DNA of 14,520 nt, from the NCBI GenBank assembly GCA_017632095.1, contig JAGBSA010000001.1, positions 1 to 14,520 of the forward strand, given 5' to 3'. The position numbers and the translations under genes were made by a program. The notes under the pieces were generated by a model that saw only the letters and a list, made by a program, of their open reading frames with translations, made no database searches and had not been told where the DNA came from. The stretch's first letter is position 1. The number at the start of each line of letters is the position of its first letter. This DNA is from Bacteroidales bacterium (GTDB taxonomy: Bacteria > Bacteroidota > Bacteroidia > Bacteroidales > P3). This document shows positions 1 through 6,001 of this stretch, in pieces.

Positions 1-50
1 AAACAAGGTCCGAAAAAGTGCAAACTTACTATCAAAAATTTTCCACGACT

Positions 51-185
51 TGATAATCCGATTATCACAGCGTGATAACTCCATTATCACAAAGAGATAA
101 TACCATTATCACGGTGTGATAGTACCATTATCACGCCTTGATAATACTATTATCAGTAAGTGGTAATACCATTATCGGTAAGTGG
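51..185. repeat. 22-bp-period array of six imperfect palindromes
   Basis: Six units start at 51, 73, 95, 117, 139 and 161, exactly 22 bp apart. Each has a 17-bp palindrome close to TGATAATACCATTATCA (7-bp arms, 3-nt centre) followed by a 5-nt linker. Units 1 and 5 pair perfectly, units 2-4 have one arm mismatch, and unit 6 is weaker. The linkers are CAGCG, CAAAG, CGGTG, CGCCT, GTAAG and GTAAG. After the last linker only TGG of a seventh unit remains. Some linkers sit in a second, offset palindrome, such as TTATCAC-agc-GTGATAA at 62-78. Because 22 is not a multiple of 3, this is not a coding repeat. It could be an operator or iteron-like binding array, or a structured RNA or DNA element; the function is unknown. 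Confidence 0.9.
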
Positions 186-231
186 AGAAATTCCAAGAGT
201 AAGGAAACGCATTCGGAAACCTCTCCGCGAA

Positions 232-314
232 TCTCGCAACTCTTGTTGTCTTGTTGTCTCGTTGACTTGTTGTCCTTTGAAATCAGCTTTTGCGACTTCG
301 CGAACTTTGCGAGA
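232..314. repeat. 8-bp direct repeats inside an inverted repeat
   Basis: Four 8-bp units lie head to tail at 243-274: TTGTTGTC, TTGTTGTC, TCGTTGAC, TTGTTGTC. They are bracketed by a perfect 8-bp inverted repeat, TCTCGCAA at 232-239 and TTGCGAGA at 307-314. A palindrome TTCGCGAA lies at 297-304. The stretch from 1 to about 320 holds this cluster and the 22-bp array but no convincing gene. Whether the repeats have a function or are slippage products cannot be told from one sequence. Confidence 0.75.
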
Positions 315-321
315 GATTAAT

Positions 322-352
322 ATTGTCGGTTTATGAAATTGTTATATTTTTG
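322..352 (+). promoter_or_regulatory. Sigma-ABfr-type promoter of the LRR gene
   Basis: ATTG at 322-325 is followed by a 19-bp spacer and TATTTTTG at 345-352, which fits the Bacteroidota -7 consensus TAnnTTTG and a near-consensus -33 TTTG. Transcription would begin near 359. This supports the downstream ATG at 383 rather than the in-frame GTG at 356, which would lie upstream of the transcript start. Confidence 0.65.
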
Positions 353-382
353 TAGGTGGAAAATTTAATAATCGTTTTGTTT

Positions 383-1414
383 ATGAAAAGAATAGTATTT
401 TTTCTTTGTACTCTATTATGTGCAAATGTGCTTTTAGCACAATCATTCTTTACAATAGGAGATTTAACCTATCATGTAATTACTCCAACCAAGGTAGAAG
501 TAATGAAATGCGATACTTCTGCTACTTCGGTTGCTATTCCGGAAACAGTAATACACGAAGGAATAACCTATACCGTTCATAAAATTGGAGACTATCAAAT
601 AGTTAGTGAAAGAGGTATAACTACTTACTATGGAGCATTCCAATTTTGTAAGAATTTAACCTCTATAACCATTCCTAATAGTATTGTTTCTATTGGTGAT
701 TGTGCTTTTTATGGTTGTGAAAATTTAACTTCTATAACAATACCAAATGGAGTAGAATCTATTGGACAGCACGCTTTTTTGCGTTGTAATAATTTAACTA
801 CGGTGACGATTCCAAATAGTGTTAAATATATTCTACATTATGCGTTTGGTGAGTGTAATAATTTAACTGCTGTTGAAATTCCCGCAGGTGTTATTAGAAT
901 TTGCGAAGGAGCATTCGCAAAATGTAGTAATTTAACTACGGTAATTATTCCAAATAGTGTTGAAATTATTGAAGAAAGTGCTTTCCAAGAATGTATATCT
1001 TTGCAAAATGTTACTTGTTTGGCTACAACTCCGCCAGAACTTTCGGGTAATATGATTTTCCCTTTTCCAAATACAGCAATTTTAACTATTCCTTGTGGAA
1101 CATTTAGTGCATACGATGATCAACGTAATAATTGGGAATACTTTTTTGAAGATAGAATAGTAGAAAAATGCGATAATACTAATTTAGAAGATGTAGAATT
1201 TGAAAATCTTTCTTTCTTCCCTAACCCGACAAACAGTAAAGTTTCTTTCAGCCAAGCGATAGAAAAGATAGAAGTTATCGACCTGAGCGGAAAGACTCTT
1301 CAATCTTACGAAAACGCAAACGAAATAAACATCGAAGCTTTGCCTGCGGGAGTATATCATTTGAGAATGACTATAGGAGACAAAATAACGACAAGAAAAA
1401 TAATTAAAGAATAG
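383..1414 (+). CDS. BspA-like LRR_5 surface protein with T9SS sorting domain
   Basis: A 343-residue protein starting at ATG 383. Residues 1-19 form a Sec signal peptide ending LLA before Gln20. From about residue 89 there are five leucine-rich repeats of exactly 23 residues, of the form C-x-N-L-T-x-x-x-I-P-x-x-V-x-x-I-x-x-x-A-F, typical of the BspA/LRR_5 family. Their conserved cysteines are at 89, 112, 135, 158, 181 and 204. Residues 274-343 are a type A sorting domain of the type IX secretion system, with FFPNPT near its start, LPAGVYHLR in the middle and a basic TRKIIKE tail. This predicts export across the outer membrane and attachment to the surface or release. Family members often bind host or matrix proteins; no ligand can be inferred here. 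The repeat part is AT-rich with TTA leucine codons, while the sorting domain uses more C-ending codons. The gene appears monocistronic, with its own promoter and terminator. Confidence 0.9.
   Translation: MKRIVFFLCTLLCANVLLAQSFFTIGDLTYHVITPTKVEVMKCDTSATSVAIPETVIHEGITYTVHKIGDYQIVSERGITTYYGAFQFCKNLTSITIPNSIVSIGDCAFYGCENLTSITIPNGVESIGQHAFLRCNNLTTVTIPNSVKYILHYAFGECNNLTAVEIPAGVIRICEGAFAKCSNLTTVIIPNSVEIIEESAFQECISLQNVTCLATTPPELSGNMIFPFPNTAILTIPCGTFSAYDDQRNNWEYFFEDRIVEKCDNTNLEDVEFENLSFFPNPTNSKVSFSQAIEKIEVIDLSGKTLQSYENANEINIEALPAGVYHLRMTIGDKITTRKIIKE
647..991 (+). repeat. Five 69-bp LRR-encoding tandem repeats
   Basis: The Cys codon TGT that begins each unit recurs at 647, 716, 785, 854, 923 and 992, an exact 69-bp period. 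The AATTTAAC core after it is kept in the first five copies. Strict spacing with divergent interiors suggests old duplications within the gene; unit number could vary between strains. Confidence 0.85.
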
Positions 1415-1457
1415 TTTCAAATCCCTATTCTTATACATTATATATATAAGGTAAACA

Positions 1458-1502
1458 AAAACGAGCGTTCGACTTGCTTTTGCATTTGCGAACGCTCGTT
1501 TT
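1458..1502 (+). terminator. Hairpin terminator after the LRR gene
   Basis: AAAACGAGCGTTCG at 1458-1471 pairs perfectly over 14 bp with 1489-1502, around a 17-nt loop. T-rich sequence follows (TTTTGTGTTTTG). The A tract on the left arm means it could also work on the other strand, but no minus-strand gene is seen. Confidence 0.85.
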
Positions 1503-1546
1503 GTGTTTTGCAAATCGGCATAACTGACACTGAAAAGCTGGTTCGG

Positions 1547-1590
1547 ATATGACATCTTGTCATATTATTGAGTTTGGAACGGATTTTGAT
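1547..1590 (+). promoter_or_regulatory. Candidate sigma-54-like promoter with palindrome, htpG
   Basis: A palindrome with 8-bp arms, ATATGACA-tct-TGTCATAT, lies at 1547-1565. At 1575-1590 comes TGGAACG, 4 bp, TTGAT. This has the GG-to-G spacing (12 bp) of the sigma-54 -24/-12 consensus TGGCACG-N4-TTGCW, with C to A changes in both boxes. Another TGACA half-site lies at 1525-1529. No good TAnnTTTG element is seen upstream of htpG. The sigma-54 assignment is inference; the palindrome and spacing are direct. An alternative is an unrelated stress-regulator site. Confidence 0.45.
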
Positions 1591-1640
1591 GTATTGAAAG
1601 CGTAGATCACGATATTTAATCATTAAACAAAAATACTGAA

Positions 1641-3536
1641 ATGAAAGGTTCGATAAACGTAAAGACGGAAAACATTTTCCCTGTCATTAAAAAATTTCTT
1701 TATTCCGACCACGAGATTTTCTTGCGTGAGATTGTGTCAAATGCAGTCGATGCAACACAAAAACTAAAGACGCTTTCGTCGCTTGGAGAGTTTAAGGGCG
1801 AGTTCGGAGACTGCACAATAGATGTGAAAATCGATGAGAAAGCAAAGACTTTGACCGTTATAGACCGAGGAATCGGTATGAGCGAAGAAGAAGTCGAGAA
1901 ATACATTACTCAAATCGCTTTTTCGGGAGCTGAAGAGTTTGTTGAAAAATACAAAGGTAAGAGTGAATTGGAGGCAAATGCCCTTATCGGACACTTCGGA
2001 CTTGGTTTCTTTTCTTCATTCATGGTGTCTGACTTGGTTGAAATCAGAACTAAATCGTTCAAAGATACACCTGCCGTTCATTGGACTTGCGATGGAAGCA
2101 CCGAGTATAACATTGAAGAATGCGACAAGACAGACAGAGGAACTGAAATCATAATGCACATCGATGAAGACTCTGCGGAATTTTTGCAAGAGCACAGAAT
2201 ACTCGAGCTTTTGAACAAATACTGCAAGTTTATGCCTGTTGCAATTCGTTTTGGAGAGGAAAGCGTTTGGGAAGACAGCGAAACAGAAAAAGATGAGAAC
2301 GGAAAGGCAAAACGAGTTGAAAGAAAAAAGGACAGAATCATAAACGATACGAATCCTCTTTGGAAGCAAAAGCCTGCCGACTTGAAGGATGAGGACTACA
2401 ATGCTTTCTTCCACAAGTTGTATCCTATGAATTTCGATGAACCTTTGTTCCATATACATTTGAATGTCGATTATCCGTTCAACTTAACCGGCGTTTTATA
2501 CTTTCCGAAAGTAAAGAAGAACATAGATCCTAACAGAGATAAGATTCAATTGTACTGTAACCAAGTGTTCGTTACTGATAGCGTTGAAGGGGTTGTTCCA
2601 GAGTATATGATGTTGCTAAGAGGCGTTTTGGATTCTCCTGATATTCCTTTGAACGTTTCTCGTTCCTATTTGCAGGCTGATGGAAACGTTAAAAAGATTT
2701 CTTCTCACATTTCAAAGAAAGTTGCAGAGAAATTGGAGCAAATGTATAAGGATAATAAGGAAGAGTTCTTGAAGAAATGGGATGACCTTTCCATATTTAT
2801 AAAGTATGGAATGATTAGCGACGAAAAGTTCTACGAGAGAATGAATCGAGTATGCCAATTGAAGAATGTTGATGGCGAATATTTCTCTTTTGAAGAATAC
2901 AAAGCAAAAATAGAAAACAATCAAACCGATAAGGATAAGAAACTCGTTTATCTTTATGCTCAAAATGTGGAAAACCAATATCCATACATTCAAGCGGCGA
3001 AAGACAAGTCTTATGATGTGTTGCTGATGGACGGAATTTTGGATAGCCACTTTATTCAGGCGTTAGAGCAGAAGTTTACCGATGTTAGATTTGTCAGAAT
3101 CGACTCCGATACAATCGAAAAGCTTATTCCGAAAGATGAAGTTGTGCCTTCGAAGTTGAATGAGGAAGAATGCAAGAAGGTAAAAGAAATGGTAGAGATG
3201 ATATTCGACAAAGATAAATTTACCATTCAAACAGAGAGCATGGAGCAATCAGCACAGCCGTTCACGATTACTCAAAACGAATTCATGAGACGAATGAAGG
3301 AAATGAGCGAAATGGGAGGCGGTATGGCGTCTTTCTATGGTGAAATGCCGGAACATTATAATCTTGTTGTGAATACAAATCACGAAATCATATCTCAGGT
3401 TTTGAACGAACAGGATTCTGAAAAGCGTGTTCAGATATTGAGCCAATTGAAAGACCTTGCTTTGTTGCAACAAGGACTTTTGAAGGGAGAGGCTTTGGAC
3501 AGCTTTATCAAAAGAAGTGTTCAAATAATTAAATAA
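1641..3536 (+). CDS. htpG: Molecular chaperone HtpG (Hsp90 family)
   Basis: A 631-residue cytosolic ATP-dependent chaperone. The N-terminal GHKL ATPase domain shows the expected motifs: the Glu30/Asn34/Asp37 helix (REIVSNAVDA), DRGIGM at 75-80, and the glycine-rich GHFGLGFFSSF lid segment at 117-127. The middle domain follows, with NVDYPFNLTGVLYFPK, NQVFVTD and the LNVSRSYLQ arginine region. The C-terminal dimerisation part ends near residue 631. The length is close to E. coli HtpG (624) and, from memory, somewhat shorter than many Bacteroides homologues; no deletion of a core motif is visible. The start at ATG 1641 puts the typical ENIFPVIKKFLYSDHE at residues 10-25. The gene stands alone between a hairpin and its own terminator, with a candidate stress-type promoter upstream. 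Confidence 0.98.
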   Translation: MKGSINVKTENIFPVIKKFLYSDHEIFLREIVSNAVDATQKLKTLSSLGEFKGEFGDCTIDVKIDEKAKTLTVIDRGIGMSEEEVEKYITQIAFSGAEEFVEKYKGKSELEANALIGHFGLGFFSSFMVSDLVEIRTKSFKDTPAVHWTCDGSTEYNIEECDKTDRGTEIIMHIDEDSAEFLQEHRILELLNKYCKFMPVAIRFGEESVWEDSETEKDENGKAKRVERKKDRIINDTNPLWKQKPADLKDEDYNAFFHKLYPMNFDEPLFHIHLNVDYPFNLTGVLYFPKVKKNIDPNRDKIQLYCNQVFVTDSVEGVVPEYMMLLRGVLDSPDIPLNVSRSYLQADGNVKKISSHISKKVAEKLEQMYKDNKEEFLKKWDDLSIFIKYGMISDEKFYERMNRVCQLKNVDGEYFSFEEYKAKIENNQTDKDKKLVYLYAQNVENQYPYIQAAKDKSYDVLLMDGILDSHFIQALEQKFTDVRFVRIDSDTIEKLIPKDEVVPSKLNEEECKKVKEMVEMIFDKDKFTIQTESMEQSAQPFTITQNEFMRRMKEMSEMGGGMASFYGEMPEHYNLVVNTNHEIISQVLNEQDSEKRVQILSQLKDLALLQQGLLKGEALDSFIKRSVQIIK

Positions 3537-3563
3537 TCTGAAATTTAGTTTGGTTTTTCTGAT

Positions 3564-3637
3564 AGCTTGTTTCGCTAAATTGTTTTCAAGAAACAAAAAA
3601 TTGTTTTCAAGAAATAATTTTACGAAACAAGCTTTTG
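3564..3637 (+). terminator. Branched hairpin terminator after htpG
   Basis: AGCTTGTTTCG at 3564-3574 pairs perfectly with 3623-3633, and TAAA/TTTA can extend the stem past a one-base bulge. T-rich sequence follows (TTTTGTTTTTTC). The loop holds a 16-bp direct repeat, AATTGTTTTCAAGAAA, at 3578-3593 and 3599-3614. Its first copy can fold on itself (TTGTTT at 3580-3585 with AAACAA at 3591-3596). The T tract overlaps the -33 box of the next promoter. Confidence 0.75.
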
Positions 3638-3664
3638 TTTTTTCAGATTCAAGTATTATCTTTG
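3634..3664 (+). promoter_or_regulatory. Sigma-ABfr-type promoter of the ispE unit
   Basis: TTTG at 3634-3637, a 19-bp spacer and TATCTTTG at 3657-3664 match the Bacteroidota consensus exactly. Transcription would start near 3671, leaving a leader of about 24 nt before ATG 3695. The promoter lies in the tail of the htpG terminator. Confidence 0.8.
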
Positions 3665-3694
3665 CAGAGTGAAATTCAAGCAAAAGAATTTGTT

Positions 3695-4516
3695 ATGATA
3701 TTTTTCCCAAACTGTAAAATAAATCTCGGATTAAGCATTGTAGCCAAGCGAAATGATGGTTTCCATGAGATAAAATCTGTTTTTTATCCTGTGGATTTGT
3801 GTGATGCGTTGGAGATTCGTCCAAGTGATGAGGCGGAAAGTAGATTTGAACTTACGGGTTTGGATATTGGAGAAAGCAATTCGGAGGATAATCTTTGCAT
3901 GAAGGCGTTGCGGTTGTTGCAAAAAGATTATCCGCAAATCGGAAATGTGAATATGCACTTGCATAAAACGATTCCGGCATTTGCAGGCTTAGGAGGAGGA
4001 AGCTCTGATGCTGTGAGTGCGTTGCGATTGTTGGATTTTGTGTATTCTCTTTCGCTTTCAAAAGATGAACTCTTGAAATATGCAACATCTTTAGGCTCAG
4101 ATTGTGCGTTCTTTGTTGAAAACAGTCCGATGTATGTAAGTGGTAGGGGAGAGAAAATGCAAAAGTGCAATTTAAGTCTTGAAGGTAAGAGTGTTGTTTT
4201 GGTAAAACCGAATATCAGAATTTCGACCAAAGAGGCTTATTCTTGCGTTCGACCAAAGCCGACGGAGGTTGATTATGAGGATTTGCCTGATTTGAGACTT
4301 TGGAAAGATGTCTTGAAAAACGATTTTGAAGATTCATTGTTCCCTAAATATCCGGTGCTTTCCGAAATCAAACAAATGTTGTACGATAATGGTGCTTTGT
4401 ATGCATCGCTTTCGGGTAGTGGAGCAACGGTTTTTGGAATCTTTGAAAAAGAAATTGATTTGGAGAGACTAAAGCAAGGAGATGATACGTTTATTTGGCA
4501 AGGTGTTTTAAGATAA
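3695..4516 (+). CDS. ispE: 4-diphosphocytidyl-2-C-methyl-D-erythritol kinase
   Basis: A 273-residue GHMP kinase that phosphorylates the 2-hydroxyl of CDP-methylerythritol in the MEP isoprenoid pathway, in the cytosol. The substrate motif PNCKINLGL (Lys8) lies at the N-terminus. The ATP-binding glycine loop AGLGGGSSDA lies at 97-106. Asp136 in LGSDCAFF is the expected catalytic base, and the third GHMP motif LSGSGATVFGIF is at 239-250. I chose ATG 3695. An in-frame TTG at 3635 would add 20 residues but overlaps the promoter -33 box and lies upstream of the predicted transcript start, so it is very unlikely. The gene is first in a unit with pepD (30-nt gap) and the metallopeptidase gene. No functional link to those two is obvious. 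Confidence 0.97.
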   Translation: MIFFPNCKINLGLSIVAKRNDGFHEIKSVFYPVDLCDALEIRPSDEAESRFELTGLDIGESNSEDNLCMKALRLLQKDYPQIGNVNMHLHKTIPAFAGLGGGSSDAVSALRLLDFVYSLSLSKDELLKYATSLGSDCAFFVENSPMYVSGRGEKMQKCNLSLEGKSVVLVKPNIRISTKEAYSCVRPKPTEVDYEDLPDLRLWKDVLKNDFEDSLFPKYPVLSEIKQMLYDNGALYASLSGSGATVFGIFEKEIDLERLKQGDDTFIWQGVLR

Positions 4517-4546
4517 CAAATAATAAAAAATATAAAACTAACAACT

Positions 4547-6001
4547 ATGAGTGAATTATTGAATTTAGAACCTAAGGGTTTGTGGAAACATTTCGATAAG
4601 ATTTGTTCTATTCCTCACCCATCAAAGCATGAGGAAAAGATTGTTGCGGCTTTGGTTGATTTTGCTAAGGCTAACAACATCGAATATAAGATTGACGAAA
4701 CCGGAAACTTGATTATGCGTAAGCCTGCTTCGAAAGGAATGGAGAATCGCAAAGGTGTGATTTTGCAAGCTCACGTTGATATGGTTCCTCAGAAGAATAA
4801 CGACACTAAACACGACTTTGAGAACGACCCTATTTTGCCTCGCATCGAAGGAGAATGGATTAAGGCTACCGGAACTACGCTTGGAGCAGACAATGGTATA
4901 GGTGTAGCTGCGGCATTGGCTGTTTTGGAAGACAAAGAACTTGTTCACGGACCAATAGAAGCTTTGTTTACAATTGACGAAGAAACAGGTATGACAGGAG
5001 CTTTTGGTTTGAAAGCAGGAGAATTAGAAGGTGATATTCTATTGAACTTAGACTCTGAAACAGAAGGAGAATTGTATGTTGGTTGTGCAGGAGGTATAGA
5101 TGCGACAATAAGATTCGACTTTAAGAAAGAAGCAATGCCTTCATCTTATTCAGCATTTGAATTGACAGTTAAAGGAATGAAGGGCGGACACTCAGGAATG
5201 GATATAATTCTTGGAAGAGGTAACGCCAATAAGACTTTGTTCAGAATATTGAAAGCTTTGGAAGCGGTTGATGTTCGCTTAGGAAACATCAATGGAGGCA
5301 GCCTTAGAAATGCTATACCAAGAGAAGCATTCTGTACAATAGCAGTTCCAACTGACAAAGCTCAAGAAGCAATGAATATTGTAAAGGAATTGGAAGCTGT
5401 TGTTAAGAGTGAACTTTCTGCAGTTGAACCTGATTTGGTTATAACAATGACAGAGGCTTCTTCTTGTGAGTTTGTAATGGATACAGATGCAGCAAAGAGA
5501 GTTGTGAGAGCTATTTATGCTTGTCCAAATGGAGTTTACAGAATGAGCGATTCAATGGAAAATCTTGTTGAAACTTCATCTAACTTGGCTATTGTTAAGA
5601 CAGACGGAGACCAAATCTTGGCTTGTGCATTGTTAAGAAGTTCAGTTGATACAGCAAAAGCTGATTTCGCTGAAATGATGGCAAGTGTTATCGAGTTGGC
5701 AGGAGGAAATATTGAATTTGCAGGCGGTTACCCTGGTTGGAAACCAAATATGCAATCACCAATTTTGGAAACTATGACTTCTACATACAAGAAGATGTTT
5801 GGCAGAACACCGAAAGTGATGGCTATTCACGCAGGTTTGGAATGCGGATTGTTAGGAGGAGTTTATAAGAATTGGGATATGATTTCATTCGGACCAACAA
5901 TCCAAAATCCACATTCACCTGATGAAAGAGTGAATATAGCTTCAGTTAAATTATTCTGGGAATACTTGACAGAAACTCTAAAAAATGTTCCAACGAAATA
6001 A
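4547..6001 (+). CDS. pepD: Aminoacyl-histidine (cytosol non-specific) dipeptidase, M20
   Basis: A 484-residue zinc dipeptidase of the M20 family that hydrolyses Xaa-His and many other dipeptides in the cytosol. Metal and catalytic residues stand in order: His76 and Asp78 in QAHVDMV, bridging Asp115 in GADNGIG, Glu145/Glu146 in IDEETGMTG, Asp169 in NLDSE and His456 in NPHSPDE near the C-terminus. GGHSGMD marks the lid/dimerisation domain. The length matches the family (about 480-490). There is no promoter in the 30-nt gap after ispE, and the 3' end overlaps the next gene by 17 bp. Codon use shifts inside the gene: Arg is CGT/CGC in roughly the first 130 codons and almost always AGA later, with similar shifts in Pro (CCT to CCA) and Thr. 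Confidence 0.96.
   Translation: MSELLNLEPKGLWKHFDKICSIPHPSKHEEKIVAALVDFAKANNIEYKIDETGNLIMRKPASKGMENRKGVILQAHVDMVPQKNNDTKHDFENDPILPRIEGEWIKATGTTLGADNGIGVAAALAVLEDKELVHGPIEALFTIDEETGMTGAFGLKAGELEGDILLNLDSETEGELYVGCAGGIDATIRFDFKKEAMPSSYSAFELTVKGMKGGHSGMDIILGRGNANKTLFRILKALEAVDVRLGNINGGSLRNAIPREAFCTIAVPTDKAQEAMNIVKELEAVVKSELSAVEPDLVITMTEASSCEFVMDTDAAKRVVRAIYACPNGVYRMSDSMENLVETSSNLAIVKTDGDQILACALLRSSVDTAKADFAEMMASVIELAGGNIEFAGGYPGWKPNMQSPILETMTSTYKKMFGRTPKVMAIHAGLECGLLGGVYKNWDMISFGPTIQNPHSPDERVNIASVKLFWEYLTETLKNVPTK

Noticed and set aside
1-75. Possible 3' end of an upstream gene in frame 1
   Set aside because: About 24 codons stay open before a TGA, but another frame ends at 53 with an equally plausible short tail. 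There is no motif to choose, and the frame enters the repeat array.
51-185. CRISPR array
   Set aside because: The 22-bp units are contiguous with only 5-nt linkers. There are no unique spacers of CRISPR size and no cas genes nearby.
138-320. 60-codon open frame on the + strand
   Set aside because: It runs through the 22-bp array and the TTGTTGTC repeats, ends before the promoter of the real gene, and its product is low-complexity Ser/Leu without any recognisable motif.
356-382. Upstream GTG start for the LRR protein
   Set aside because: It lies before the predicted transcript start and would put nine residues ahead of a textbook signal peptide that begins at ATG 383.
2016-2459. 147-codon reverse-strand open frame inside htpG
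   Set aside because: It lies opposite conserved HtpG coding sequence with no independent support.
3635-3694. TTG start extending IspE by 20 residues
   Set aside because: It overlaps the promoter -33 box and the terminator tail, and the family begins close to the PNCKINLGL motif.
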